This document shows positions 45,414 to 55,881 of a stretch of DNA of 64,000 bases, piece after piece. How positions within the stretch are numbered: position 1 is the stretch's first letter; each line of letters opens with the position of its first letter. Below the pieces are notes generated by a model that did no database searches, was not told where the DNA came from, and worked only from the letters and a program-made list of their open reading frames with translations. The translations under genes and the position numbers were made by a program. This DNA comes from Nitratireductor sp. GISD-1A_MAKvit (GTDB lineage: Bacteria; Pseudomonadota; Alphaproteobacteria; Rhizobiales; Rhizobiaceae), in the NCBI RefSeq assembly GCF_040819555.1, contig NZ_CP161919.1:62001-126000 (forward strand). Direction: 5' to 3'.

Positions 45414-46274
45414 GTGACAGCAAACATGACGGCGAACCGTGTTCCGGCAGAGGCAACGGCGCCTCGGCCGTTCGAGGAGATGTGCGCGGACAGACTGGCA
45501 GACATCGATTTCGTGCTCACTGATATCGATGACACGCTGACCACGTCCGGTCGTTTGCCCGGTCTTGCCTATCAGGCACTGGAACGGCTGCATCAGGCAG
45601 GCATCGTCGTCATTCCGGTTACCGGCCGTCCCGCGGGCTGGTGTGACCTGATCGCCCGGTTGTGGCCTGTCGAGGCCGTGGTGGGCGAAAACGGCGCCTT
45701 CTATTTCGCGTGTTCGCGGCAGGGGGGCATGATCCGGGAGTTCGCCCAGTCGGCCGAAGAGCGCCGCGAAGGGCGCCAGCGCCTCGACCGTCTGGCCAAA
45801 ACGATACTGGCTTCGGTGCCAGGCGCCCGGCTCTCCGCCGACCAGACGTTTCGCGAAGCCGATCTCGCCATCGATTTCGCCGAAGACGGGCCCCGGTTGA
45901 ACGATGCGGAGATTGCGCGCATCGTCCACTGCTTCGAGGCGGCGGGTGCTGTCGCAAAGGTGTCATCCATTCATGTCAATGGATGGTTCGGCCGGTACGA
46001 CAAACTGGCCATGACGCGCCGCCTGTTCTCCGAACGATACGGCCTCGACCTGGAAAAAGCGGACCGGAACGTGATTTTTGTCGGCGATTCCCCCAACGAT
46101 GCGCCCATGTTTGGCTTCTTTCAGAACAGTATAGGTGTTGCCAATTTCGCCGATTTCTTCGAAGACACCGTGACACCGCCAAAATGGATTACGCAAAAGG
46201 CGGGCGGAGCGGGGTTCGCTGAAGTCGCGGATGCCATACTTTGTGCCAAAGGGGATGCCAGAGGGGGCCAATGA
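45414..46274 (+). CDS. HAD-IIB family phosphatase (mannosyl-3-phosphoglycerate/sucrose-phosphate phosphatase-like)
   Basis: A 286-residue sugar-phosphate phosphatase. Motifs: DIDDTLTTSG (nucleophile Asp), PVTGRPAGW, VGENGAFYF (type IIB cap), and VGDSPNDAPMF. The GTG at 45414 is preceded by GGGGAGGAAGA; ATGs at 45357 and 45426 are alternatives. It overlaps the DeoR gene by ATGA and is divergent from phnDCEE, suggesting it dephosphorylates what that transporter imports. Confidence 0.82.
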   Translation: MTANMTANRVPAEATAPRPFEEMCADRLADIDFVLTDIDDTLTTSGRLPGLAYQALERLHQAGIVVIPVTGRPAGWCDLIARLWPVEAVVGENGAFYFACSRQGGMIREFAQSAEERREGRQRLDRLAKTILASVPGARLSADQTFREADLAIDFAEDGPRLNDAEIARIVHCFEAAGAVAKVSSIHVNGWFGRYDKLAMTRRLFSERYGLDLEKADRNVIFVGDSPNDAPMFGFFQNSIGVANFADFFEDTVTPPKWITQKAGGAGFAEVADAILCAKGDARGGQ

Positions 46275-47041
46275 CGCGTCTGAGAAAAACCGCGCGCCGC
46301 GAACAGATCATTCTTGAACTTCAGCATCATCCCCATGTGCGCACGTCAGAGCTGGCCGCGCGGTTCGGTGTTTCCACCGAGACGGTTCGCCGTGATGTCG
46401 AGGCGCTCAGCCAGGAAGGGTTGATCCGTCGCGCCTATGGTGGTGCTTCGGCAGCGCCCATGGGCGCGCAACCGCCCTTCGGCGAGCGCGATCAGGCGCG
46501 TATCGAGGAGCGGGTCCAGATTGCCGCGTGTGCAGCCGCCCTCGTGCGGCCCGGCGAAGTCCTGATGATCGATGCCGGCTCCACCACGCATCAGTTCGCG
46601 CTCAATCTGGCAGCCATGGCGCACGATCTCACGGTTCTGACAAACAGCGTTGCCGTGGCCTCGGCGCTGGCCCAGAATGAAACTATCCAGGTGGTTATCT
46701 GCCCCGGCGACTTCATGGCGCGCGAGGTGGGGATCTATGGTGCGGAGACCATTGATTTCATCGCTCGCCACAATGCCAACCGCGCCTTCATCGGCGCGAG
46801 CGGGCTCACGGCCAATGGCATAACAGAAGCCAACCGGCTTGCTGTCGGCGTCAAGCGCGCGATGATCCGCCAGTCCCACGAGAGTTATCTTCTGGTCGAC
46901 CATTCGAAATTCGACGTCAATCTCGTGGCGACCGTCGAGCCGCTTTCAGCCCTCACGGCCATCATAACCAACGAGCAGCCCACGGGCCTTCTTGAAAAAG
47001 CTCTGACCGATGCGCATGTCGAGGTGCATCTGGCCGGCTGA
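46271..47041 (+). CDS. DeoR/GlpR-family transcriptional regulator
   Basis: A 256-residue regulator. The N-terminal HTH reads REQIILELQHHPHVRTSELAARFG, then VSTETVRRDVEALSQEGLIRRAYGGA (DeoR signature). The C-terminal sugar-phosphate sensor has IDAGSTTHQFA, LTVLTNSVAVA and DHSKFD. It is coupled to the HAD gene and probably represses the phnDCEE/HAD pair. Confidence 0.9.
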   Translation: MTRLRKTARREQIILELQHHPHVRTSELAARFGVSTETVRRDVEALSQEGLIRRAYGGASAAPMGAQPPFGERDQARIEERVQIAACAAALVRPGEVLMIDAGSTTHQFALNLAAMAHDLTVLTNSVAVASALAQNETIQVVICPGDFMAREVGIYGAETIDFIARHNANRAFIGASGLTANGITEANRLAVGVKRAMIRQSHESYLLVDHSKFDVNLVATVEPLSALTAIITNEQPTGLLEKALTDAHVEVHLAG

Positions 47042-47134
47042 GGCGTTACCGCTCTCCACCTGGCTATGATGCATCGGTCGTCGGACTGGTGCATAGTGCC
47101 GCCTCGTATTTTTTACGAACCGGAGACCTGCAAT

Positions 47135-48559
47135 ATGTCGAAAGCGGATATCGGACTGATCGGCCTTGGCGTGATGGGGGCAAACCTTGCCCTGAACATC
47201 GCTGAAAAAGGCCACACGGTCGCCGTCAACAACCGCTCCACCCCCAGGATCGATGCTTTTGTCGAGGCCGCGCGTGCCGAAGGTCTGGCCGAGCGGGTTC
47301 TGCCGGAAGCGGATCTCGGGGCTTTCGTGCAGGCGGTGAAGAAGCCGCGTTCCATCATCATCATGGTCAAGGCCGGCAAGCCGGTCGACGACATGATCGA
47401 GCAGCTTCTGCCATTGCTCGATGAGGGCGACGCCATCCTCGAATGTGGCAACTCGCTCTTCAGCGATACGCAGCGCCGTTTCGATTACCTGAAGCCCAAG
47501 GGCATCGGCTATCTCGGCGTGGGCGTTTCCGGTGGCGCGGAAGGTGCGCGCCACGGCCCATCGATCATGGTCGGCGGCTCAAAGGCGCAGTGGCACGATG
47601 CGGAAGCCGTGCTCACCTCCATCGCCGCAAAGTTCAGGGGCGAGCCCTGCATTGCCTGGCTGGGCGAAGGCGGGGCCGGCCATTTTGTCAAGACGATCCA
47701 CAACGGCATAGAATATGGCGACATGCAGATGATCGCCGAGGTCTATGGCGTGATGCGCGACGGGCTTGGCATGGACGCTGCCGCCTGCGCCGAAGTTTTC
47801 AGGCGCTGGAATGAAGGCCCGCTCAACTCCTATCTGATCGAGATTACGGGCCATGTGCTCGAAGCCGTCGACGACGAGAGCGGCAAACCGCTTGTGGACA
47901 TGATCCTCGACAGGGCAGGGCAGAAGGGCACCGGCGTCTGGTCGGCCATCGCTGCGCAAAAGCTCGGCGTTCCGGCAACGGCCATCGAGGGTGCGGTTGC
48001 GGCCCGCTCCATCTCCTCGCGCAAGCAGGAGCGCATTGCGGCCGAAGCGCTTTATGGCAGGCGCCAGGGCAAGGTGGATATCTCCATCGATGATCTGGAG
48101 CAGGCATTGCTTGCCGGCAAGATCGTTTCCTACACGCAGGGATTTTCAGTCATAGCCAGCGCGTCCGAAGAGCAGGGCTGGGGACTCAAGCTTGCCACGA
48201 TCGCGAGGATCTGGCGCGCCGGCTGCATCATCCGCTCTCGTTTCCTCGATCAGATGGCGAGCGCCTTTGCCGGCGATGTGGCCAGCAATCTCCTGATGGT
48301 TCCGGATTTCGCCATCCTGATGAAGGAGGCCAGCCCCGCGCTGCGCCGCGTGGTCTCCGCCGGTGCGCTTGGCGAACTGCCGCTCATCTGCCTGTCGTCT
48401 TCACTTGCCTATTTCGACAGCTACAGGCAGGCGCGTGGTACGGCGAATCTCATTCAGGGCCAGCGTGATTTCTTCGGCTCGCACGGTTTCGAGATCGAGG
48501 GACGCGGCGCTGGTCTACACGGGAAATGGCCGTCTCTGATCGATCAGGCCGCCGAGTAA
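47135..48559 (+). CDS. gnd: 6-phosphogluconate dehydrogenase, decarboxylating
   Basis: A 474-residue enzyme that converts 6-phosphogluconate to ribulose-5-phosphate with NADP+. N-terminal Rossmann motif GLGVMGANLALN, NNRS cofactor loop, VGVSGGAEGARHGPS, catalytic GEGGAGHFVKTIHNGIEYGDMQ (Lys), and the C-terminal RGTANLIQGQRDFFGSHGFE. Full length. It is followed by a strong terminator and precedes a convergent gene. Confidence 0.96.
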   Translation: MSKADIGLIGLGVMGANLALNIAEKGHTVAVNNRSTPRIDAFVEAARAEGLAERVLPEADLGAFVQAVKKPRSIIIMVKAGKPVDDMIEQLLPLLDEGDAILECGNSLFSDTQRRFDYLKPKGIGYLGVGVSGGAEGARHGPSIMVGGSKAQWHDAEAVLTSIAAKFRGEPCIAWLGEGGAGHFVKTIHNGIEYGDMQMIAEVYGVMRDGLGMDAAACAEVFRRWNEGPLNSYLIEITGHVLEAVDDESGKPLVDMILDRAGQKGTGVWSAIAAQKLGVPATAIEGAVAARSISSRKQERIAAEALYGRRQGKVDISIDDLEQALLAGKIVSYTQGFSVIASASEEQGWGLKLATIARIWRAGCIIRSRFLDQMASAFAGDVASNLLMVPDFAILMKEASPALRRVVSAGALGELPLICLSSSLAYFDSYRQARGTANLIQGQRDFFGSHGFEIEGRGAGLHGKWPSLIDQAAE

Positions 48560-48562
48560 GAA

Positions 48563-48595
48563 AAAGGCCCGGAGGGCGATGCCTTCCGGGCCTTT
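48563..48595. terminator. Bidirectional Rho-independent terminator
   Basis: AAAGGCCCGGA pairs with TCCGGGCCTTT (11 bp, 11-nt loop), with an A-run before and T-rich sequence after. It serves gnd on the plus strand and the peroxiredoxin gene on the minus strand. Confidence 0.8.
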
Positions 48596-48614
48596 CAAAT
48601 CAACCTTTAGAAGA

Positions 48615-49157
48615 TCAGGCGGCCTGCGCCTCGCCCTTCTTCAGTGCTTCCAGAACGTTCTGCGGCGAAGACACGCCATAGGGATCGGTTTCGCAATTGT
48701 CGGAGAAGCCTTCCTCCTCGAACCACATTTCGATCTTGCCGTCGTTGACCACGGCAGCATAACGCCAGGAGCGCATGCCGAAGCCGAGATTGTCCTTGGC
48801 GACCAGCATGCCCATCTTACGGGTGAACTCGCCCGAGCCATCGGGAATGAGCTTGACGTTCTTCAGCCCCTGCGCCTTGCCCCAGGCGTTCATCACGAAA
48901 GCATCGTTGACGGAGATGCAGTAGATTTCATCAATACCCTCGGCCTGAAACTCGGGGAAGAGCTTCTCGAAATCGGGGAGCTGGTAGGTCGAGCAGGTGG
49001 GGGTGAAGGCGCCCGGCAGGGAGAACAGAACCACGCGCTTGCCACCGAAGAAATCGGCAGTGGTCTTTTCTTCCCAGCGGAACGGGTTCGGTCCCTCGAT
49101 CGACTCGTCGCGAACGCGCGTGCGGAAGGTAACGTTGGGAACTTTTCTCACGGTCAT
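48615..49157 (-). CDS. Peroxiredoxin, Prx5/glutathione-type redoxin
   Basis: A 180-residue thiol peroxidase. The peroxidatic Cys is in PGAFTPTCSTYQLPDFE; GIDEIYCISVNDAFVMNAW and DGSGEFTRKMGMLV are typical of the Prx5 type. The start MTVRKVPNVTF at 49157 is chosen over an open frame to 49334 that has no homology-like content. It stands alone, sharing the terminator with gnd. Confidence 0.93.
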   Translation of the reverse strand: MTVRKVPNVTFRTRVRDESIEGPNPFRWEEKTTADFFGGKRVVLFSLPGAFTPTCSTYQLPDFEKLFPEFQAEGIDEIYCISVNDAFVMNAWGKAQGLKNVKLIPDGSGEFTRKMGMLVAKDNLGFGMRSWRYAAVVNDGKIEMWFEEEGFSDNCETDPYGVSSPQNVLEALKKGEAQAA

Positions 49158-49330
49158 GGCTAATCCTCTGGCACAAACAAGGCACGTCCCGATTTTAGTC
49201 GGGCGGCATCGATCCTGAAATTTTGAACTCCGGCTGCCGGGAGGGTGGGCCGGAAAAGACAGGCCGGAATAGAACATGTTGCAGGCGCGAAGTGAAGGCC
49301 CTGCGCTGCGGCAATCCGCAGCATTCTTCT

Positions 49331-49939
49331 TCAACCGCGTGAAAGCGCCATGGTTCCACCCGAAGCGATCAGAACCGCACCCACCAGTCGGTTGAGATGA
49401 ACGAAGATGCGCTCGGATTTGAGCATCTTCCCAAGCAAAACGCCGCCGCTCACATAAAGCGCCACTGCCGCCACCTCAAGTGCCAGAAAGACACCGCCCA
49501 TGGCCGCAAGCTGGCTCCAGGCCGGCTGTGATGCATCGATGAATTGCGGGAAGAAGGCGGTGAAAACCGCGATTGCCTTCGGATTGCTGATGGCAATGAC
49601 AAAATCGCGGCGCATCAGCGTGCCGATGGCGGAATCGAGCGAGCGGGCAGCCGCCAGCTCCCGTGCCTTTCGCCAGAACTGGATGCCGACATAGACGAGA
49701 TAGGCCGCGCCCAGCATCTTGATGACGAGGAAGGCAGTGGCCGAAGCGGCGAGCACCGCGCCGAGACCCACGATGGTGATCCCGATCAAAAGCATGAAGG
49801 CCGGCATGCGCCCGAGCCCGCCCAGAAGGGCAGGCACGAGGCCCAGCCGCGCGGCATTGGAAAAGGCCAGCATGTTGTTGGGACCGGGCGCACAGTTCAG
49901 CGCAAAGCAGGCCGGTATGAAGATCGACCAGGCGATCAT
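49331..49939 (-). CDS. LysE-family amino-acid exporter (RhtB-like)
   Basis: A 202-residue membrane protein with about six segments. The family N-terminus is ALNCAPGPNNMLAFSNAARLG (the PGP-N motif); RRDFVIAISNPKAIAVFTAFFPQF follows. It exports amino acids or homoserine lactones; the ligand cannot be told. It lies downstream of trpBA on the same strand (80-bp gap). Confidence 0.9.
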   Translation of the reverse strand: MIAWSIFIPACFALNCAPGPNNMLAFSNAARLGLVPALLGGLGRMPAFMLLIGITIVGLGAVLAASATAFLVIKMLGAAYLVYVGIQFWRKARELAAARSLDSAIGTLMRRDFVIAISNPKAIAVFTAFFPQFIDASQPAWSQLAAMGGVFLALEVAAVALYVSGGVLLGKMLKSERIFVHLNRLVGAVLIASGGTMALSRG

Positions 49940-50019
49940 GGGATGCTCCTTGGCAGGGTGTTCGCCGCGATCTTATTTGCGCCGCTCATCCCGGCCAAGG
50001 CATCAGTTCGGAGAAAGCG

Positions 50020-50850
50020 TTAAGCCATCTGCCGTGACCGCACCCCGTCCGCCAGCCCCTTCACAAGGGTTGCCACGGCTTCGGCGGGATCTTCGATCCG
50101 CTTGCCGTTATCGTCGTAGCACTGCGCGATCGCCGCCACGATGGCACTGCCGACAACAACGCCATCCGCCGCCTCGCCAATCGCCCTGGCCTGACGCGCC
50201 GTCTTGACACCGAAGCCCACGCAGATGGGCAGATCCGTGTGCTCCTTGATGCGCGACACTGCCTCTGAAACATTGTTCGTGTCCGGCAGCGCCGAGCCCG
50301 TCACACCCGTCATCGACACGTAATAGACAAAGCCCGATGTGTTCTCCAGAACCTTCGGCAGCCGCTCTTCATCCGTCGTCGGCGTGGCAAGGCGAATGAA
50401 GTTCAGCCCTGCCTGGATCGCCGGAACGCAGAGTTCCTCATCCATCTCCGGCGGCAGGTCGACGATGATGAGCCCGTCAATGCCGGCGTCCTTCGCATCG
50501 GTGAGGAAGCGCTCCACGCCATAGATGTAGATCGGGTTGTAATAACCCATCATCACGATGGGCGTGTCATCGTCACCTTTGCGAAAGTCGCGCGCCATCT
50601 GCAGCGTCTTCGCCAGCGTCTGCCCGCTTTTGAGCGCGCGCAGTCCCGCAGCCTGGATGGCCGGGCCATCGGCCATGGGGTCGGAGAAGGGCATGCCCAG
50701 CTCGATCACGTCGCTGCCCGCCGCAGGCAGCGCCTTCATGATCGAGAGCGACGTCTCATAGTCCGGATCGCCGCCCATGAAATAGGTCACGAGTGCCGGG
50801 CGGTTTTCTTCCTTCAGCCGCGCGAAGCGGCGGTCAATGCGGGTGGTCAT
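50020..50850 (-). CDS. trpA: Tryptophan synthase alpha subunit
   Basis: A 276-residue TIM-barrel enzyme that splits indole-glycerol phosphate. Catalytic Glu is in [18 protein letters not shown], Asp is in the [12 protein letters not shown] region, and phosphate loops [10 protein letters not shown] and GVVVGSAIV are present. The ATG at 50850 follows trpB by 44 bp. Confidence 0.95.
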   Translation of the reverse strand: MTTRIDRRFARLKEENRPALVTYFMGGDPDYETSLSIMKALPAAGSDVIELGMPFSDPMADGPAIQAAGLRALKSGQTLAKTLQMARDFRKGDDDTPIVMMGYYNPIYIYGVERFLTDAKDAGIDGLIIVDLPPEMDEELCVPAIQAGLNFIRLATPTTDEERLPKVLENTSGFVYYVSMTGVTGSALPDTNNVSEAVSRIKEHTDLPICVGFGVKTARQARAIGEAADGVVVGSAIVAAIAQCYDDNGKRIEDPAEAVATLVKGLADGVRSRQMA

Positions 50851-50894
50851 GCGGATACTCTCTTCAACAACGGGCTTCAGACGGGCGATGTGGT

Positions 50895-52115
<1,221 letters not shown>

Positions 52116-52321
52116 ACGCGCAACGTCCCTTTTTCGCTTTTCCCGATTGAGACACGGCCGGGCGGGACAAGTCAAACACCTGTCTCGAATACAGAAATGG
52201 ATTAGTGTATTGAAAAAAAAGAATAAATACAAAATCTCTGGCGCGGCATGAAAGGCGACTTGTTCCTTTCTCGGCTCAGCTTTTTCTAGACAGGTTCCAC
52301 CGTCCTGTTATCCTCGCAGCC

Positions 52322-53302
52322 ATGGTGGTGGCGGATCTCATCGATGCATCGCAAAGGCTGGGGCGCGTGCCCGGCCTGCACTCGCTCGAGATTGCCGAGG
52401 CGGAAGCCGCCATCGGCGCGCGATACAGGCCGCATCGCCTGTTGATGCCCTCCGGCGAGGCGGCGCTCGACTTTCGGCACCATGCCGTCGCGGGCGAGGG
52501 AGCCTCGCTCAACCTCCTGCGCTATGGCCCCGACATCGAGATCGAGGCCGGCATTTTCGACACGTTCTACATGCTGGAGTTTCCGCTTTCCGGCGGGGTC
52601 GATATCCATTACGGGCGCGACCGCGTTGCCTCCCGCCCCGGTCATGGGCTCATCCTTTCGCCCGGTCCCTTCGTGCGCTCCAACTGGCGTCCTGGCACCA
52701 CGCAGGTCATGCTGCGGCTGGAGCGCGATTTCGTGGAGCGTGCCTGGCAGCGCCATACGGGCGATCCGGTGCGCCGCACACCTTTCTTCAAGCCGGAAAT
52801 CGATCTCGACACGCCGGTCGGGCGACGGCTGGCGCGCCTCTTCGGGCTCATGGTGGCCGAGGAGATCGAGGCCGCAGAGGGCACGGCGCTTTCGCCCATG
52901 CCGCTCGTCAATGCTGTTCTGGAAACGCTCTTTGCCCATGTGCCCTGCCGCGAGACGGAGCCCTCGGCGCTCGCAGCCGCAGGCCCGCTGCCGCGCTATG
53001 TACTGCGCTTCAAGGCGTTGCTTGACGATCCGTCAGCGCTGCCGCTCACCGTATCAGCGCTGTGCGAACGGCTCGATGTCTCCCAGCGCACGCTGACCAC
53101 GGGCATGCGGCGCTTCACGGGTCTCTCTCCGCACGATTATCTCACCATGCGCCGAATGGAGCATGCCCGGCTTCTGCTCGAACGGGATGGTCTGCCGGTC
53201 GCGGCGGTGGCCGCGCGCGTCGGTTATGCTCATGCGGGGCGGTTCTCTGCCGCCTACCGTCGCCATTGCGGCCACAGCCCTGGCGACACCCGCGCGACCT
53301 GA
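52322..53302 (+). CDS. AraC-family transcriptional regulator
   Basis: A 326-residue regulator. The C-terminal double HTH reads LTVSALCERLDVSQRTLTTGMRRFTGLSPHDYLTMRRMEHARLLL, then VAAVAARVGYAHAGRFSAAYRRHCGHSPG. The N-terminal 200 residues resemble the AraC-binding-like cupin type. It is upstream of a sugar-kinase/ABC operon on the same strand (195-bp gap) and divergent from trpB. Confidence 0.88.
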   Translation: MVVADLIDASQRLGRVPGLHSLEIAEAEAAIGARYRPHRLLMPSGEAALDFRHHAVAGEGASLNLLRYGPDIEIEAGIFDTFYMLEFPLSGGVDIHYGRDRVASRPGHGLILSPGPFVRSNWRPGTTQVMLRLERDFVERAWQRHTGDPVRRTPFFKPEIDLDTPVGRRLARLFGLMVAEEIEAAEGTALSPMPLVNAVLETLFAHVPCRETEPSALAAAGPLPRYVLRFKALLDDPSALPLTVSALCERLDVSQRTLTTGMRRFTGLSPHDYLTMRRMEHARLLLERDGLPVAAVAARVGYAHAGRFSAAYRRHCGHSPGDTRAT

Positions 53303-53452
53303 CGCATTTTCGGAAGCCTCTGTCCCTTTCTGGAAGTGAAATGGCGATGCGTCGCCTCTTCATGTTGACAGGGCAGGCTTTTCGGCCCGCACTCATGCAT
53401 CACCGCGCGGAAAACGGGGAATGGACCTTGCAAAAATGCAGGCGCGCGGCGA

Positions 53453-53483
53453 CACGGTGGACGATGAATTCGTCCACCCCGTG
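53453..53483 (+). promoter_or_regulatory. Hairpin in the leader of the sugar-kinase operon
   Basis: CACGGTGGACG pairs with CGTCCACC-CGTG (one bulged base, 7-nt loop), ending 14 bp before the TTG start of the kinase and just upstream of its AAAGGGAGG ribosome site. It could affect translation initiation. Confidence 0.4.
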
Positions 53484-53497
53484 AAAGGGAGGTTGGT

Positions 53498-54943
53498 TTG
53501 AGCCGGACCGTTCTGGCCATTGATATCGGGTCTTCGGCCCTGAAGGCCGTTCTGTTTTCAGAGCATGGCGCGATGCTGGCCGCCCGGTCGGCGTCCATCG
53601 CCACCGCATCAGGGGCAGACCGGTCGCAGATGCAGGACCCGGCAGACTGGTGGGCAGCACTTGTCTCCGCCCTGGCCGACATGCCCGGCAGAAAAGATGT
53701 TGCGGCGCTCGTTTTCACCGGCTCCATGCAGAACCTGATCGTTCTGTCACCGGAAGGCGAAGCGCTCGCGCCCGCCGCGCTCTATTCAGACCGTCGCCTG
53801 AGCGAGGCCGAGATTGGCGAACTCCAAGCCCGCCTGCCGGATGATTATGCACAGCGTGTCGGCAATCATCCGGACCCCGCGCACACGATTTTCAAGCTCA
53901 TGCGGCTCGACCGTTTCGCGCCGGGTCTTCCGGGCGAACATCGCTTCTTTTTCGGCGCGAAGGATGCCGTCACGTTCAGGTTGACAGGCCGCGCCGCAAT
54001 CGATCCGACCGTGGCTTCCACCACAGGCCTGATGAACATTGCCGAGCGGTGCTGGGATGGTGAACTGCTTGCCACCGCCGGTGTTGAAGCATCGTTCCTG
54101 CCCGAAATCCTCCCGGCCGATGAGATTGTCGGTCCACTGCGCGCGGAAGCTGCCGCAGCGCTTGGTCTGGCTGAAGGCATTCCCGTGTTCAATGGCGCAG
54201 GCGATGCGGCTGCCGCCACATGGGGTGCAGCCGCTGATGCGCCCGGCCGCGCCTATGCCTATCTCGGCACCACCGGTTGGGTTGCCGCCACGCTCGACCT
54301 CGAAGATGCCGCCCCCCCGCGTGACATATACACGCTTGCCGATCCGGTGTATCGCGACCGCGCCATCATCATCTCGCCGTTTCTGACGGCAGGCGCGGCG
54401 ATGGACTGGCTCGCCGAAATCACGGGAGAAGGCGTGGAGTCGCTGCTCAAGGCGGCTGCGACGGCGGAGGATGCGCGCGCCGCACCACTCTTCCTTCCCT
54501 ACCTTTCTGGCGAGCGCGCACCTTTCGAGGATCAGCGCGTGCGCGGCGCCTTTCTCGGTCTCGACCGGACCCATGATAAAGGCGCAATGGCACGCGCCGT
54601 GCTTGAGGGCGTGGCCTTCGCCATCCGCCACAATCTTGAAACCGCCGGCCTGCCGCCATCGCCACTCACCATTATTGGCGGTGCGGCGCGCACGACCCTG
54701 CAGCGGCAGATTCTTGCCGATGTCCTGAAGCGCGAGCTCGCCTTTCCCGATGCCAGCCAGGAGATGACAGCGCGGGGAGCATTGCGCATGATCGCGGCAA
54801 AGGCCGGGCTTTCGCCTGCTGCCACGGATGCGTCGCCCGCGCGCGCACCCGATACCACCCATGCCGAGCGCTGCGACAGCCGATACCAGGCCTATCTCGC
54901 AGCGTCCCGCTTCGCACGGGAACAGGCAAATTCGATAATCTGA
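53498..54943 (+). CDS. FGGY-family carbohydrate kinase (xylulokinase-like)
   Basis: A 481-residue sugar kinase. The ATP/phosphate motif AIDIGSSALKAVLF is at the start; the sugar-binding region (TGSMQNLIVL, LYSDRRLSE), FFGAKDAVTFRLTG, GAGDAAAATWGA, and IIGGAARTTLQRQILADVL are as in FGGY enzymes. The start is TTG at 53498 with GGGAGG upstream. It is the first gene of a kinase-RbsBAC-GntR operon; the sugar is unknown. Confidence 0.87.
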   Translation: MSRTVLAIDIGSSALKAVLFSEHGAMLAARSASIATASGADRSQMQDPADWWAALVSALADMPGRKDVAALVFTGSMQNLIVLSPEGEALAPAALYSDRRLSEAEIGELQARLPDDYAQRVGNHPDPAHTIFKLMRLDRFAPGLPGEHRFFFGAKDAVTFRLTGRAAIDPTVASTTGLMNIAERCWDGELLATAGVEASFLPEILPADEIVGPLRAEAAAALGLAEGIPVFNGAGDAAAATWGAAADAPGRAYAYLGTTGWVAATLDLEDAAPPRDIYTLADPVYRDRAIIISPFLTAGAAMDWLAEITGEGVESLLKAAATAEDARAAPLFLPYLSGERAPFEDQRVRGAFLGLDRTHDKGAMARAVLEGVAFAIRHNLETAGLPPSPLTIIGGAARTTLQRQILADVLKRELAFPDASQEMTARGALRMIAAKAGLSPAATDASPARAPDTTHAERCDSRYQAYLAASRFAREQANSII

Positions 54944-54955
54944 CCGGAGGAAACA

Positions 54956-55870
54956 ATGAAACGCATGCTCCTTGCCACGGCCGCACTGGCCGCTTTCGCC
55001 CAGGTGACCACGGCCAATGCCGAGGACATCGCTGTCCTGACACCCTATTTGAGTTCCGTCGCCACGAATGAGATGGTCGAGACCTTCAAGACCGATTCCG
55101 AGGCCAGGGGCTGGACGGTGAACGTCGTCGACACACGCGGCGATTTCCAGCAGCTCGCAAGCCGCGTCGAGGACGTCACCAATGCCGGGGCAGACGCCAT
55201 CGTGCTTGTCAGCGTCGATCCCAACCAGATCGCCGATCAGGTTGCCGCCGCCGCCGGCAAGAACATTCCCGTTTTCGTGCTCGACGGTGCGCTCGCCGAT
55301 GGCGTGACCGCCAACATCACCACCGACAATTTCGCGCTTGGCACCATCCTTTCCGAATATCTGTTCAAGGCGCTGGGCGGTGAGGGCAACATCGTCAAGT
55401 TCTTCCATTCCGCACATCCTGGCGTCCGTCAGCGCGAACTGGCGCTGGATGCGGCGCTTGAGAAGAATGATGCCGTCGAGGTCATCGCCGAGCACTATGT
55501 TCAGGTGCCCGGGCCCATCGACAATGCGCGGCAGGCGATGGAAACCTTCATCCGCCAGCATGGCGAAAAGATCGACGGCGTGTGGGCCGCGTGGGACGAG
55601 CCGGCCATCGGCGCGCTGCTTGCCCTTCAGAGCGACATGCCCGATGCCGACATCGTGATTGCCGGCATCGATGGCAATCCGCAGGCAATCGACCTGATCA
55701 AGCAGTGCACCAATCTCGCCGCCACGGTGCGGCAGGATTTCCCGGGCATCGCCAGTGCTGCCGTCGGTGAAATCGAGACGGTGCTCGGTGGCGGCGCGCC
55801 ATCGTCGCGCGAGATTTTCGTGGAGGCCAAGGTGGTCGACCGCGAAACGCTCGACGCAGACTGCGAGTAA
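54956..55870 (+). CDS. Ribose-type sugar ABC transporter substrate-binding protein
   Basis: A 304-residue periplasmic protein with signal peptide ending TTANA, and GGAGGAAA before the ATG. Type I sugar-binding features are DTRGDFQQLASRVEDVTNAGADAIVLVSVDPNQI, NIPVFVLDGAL and AAWDEPAIGALLAL. It lies between the kinase (12-bp gap) and the ATPase (11-bp gap). Confidence 0.92.
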   Translation: MKRMLLATAALAAFAQVTTANAEDIAVLTPYLSSVATNEMVETFKTDSEARGWTVNVVDTRGDFQQLASRVEDVTNAGADAIVLVSVDPNQIADQVAAAAGKNIPVFVLDGALADGVTANITTDNFALGTILSEYLFKALGGEGNIVKFFHSAHPGVRQRELALDAALEKNDAVEVIAEHYVQVPGPIDNARQAMETFIRQHGEKIDGVWAAWDEPAIGALLALQSDMPDADIVIAGIDGNPQAIDLIKQCTNLAATVRQDFPGIASAAVGEIETVLGGGAPSSREIFVEAKVVDRETLDADCE

Positions 55871-55881
55871 GATCCGCAGAA

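Noticed and set aside
45018..46274. A 418-residue frame extending the HAD phosphatase upstream through the phnD start
   Set aside because: The extension lies on top of the phnD N-terminus and promoter. A GTG with a good ribosome site at 45414 gives a normal HAD-IIB length.
52116..52232. An N-terminal extension of TrpB beginning with a Phe-rich stretch
   Set aside because: It is low-complexity translation of AT-rich promoter DNA; TrpB family proteins start at the MTAPMEPN region.
53365..53370. TTGACA as a -35 box for the FGGY kinase operon
   Set aside because: No acceptable -10 hexamer lies 16-18 bp downstream.
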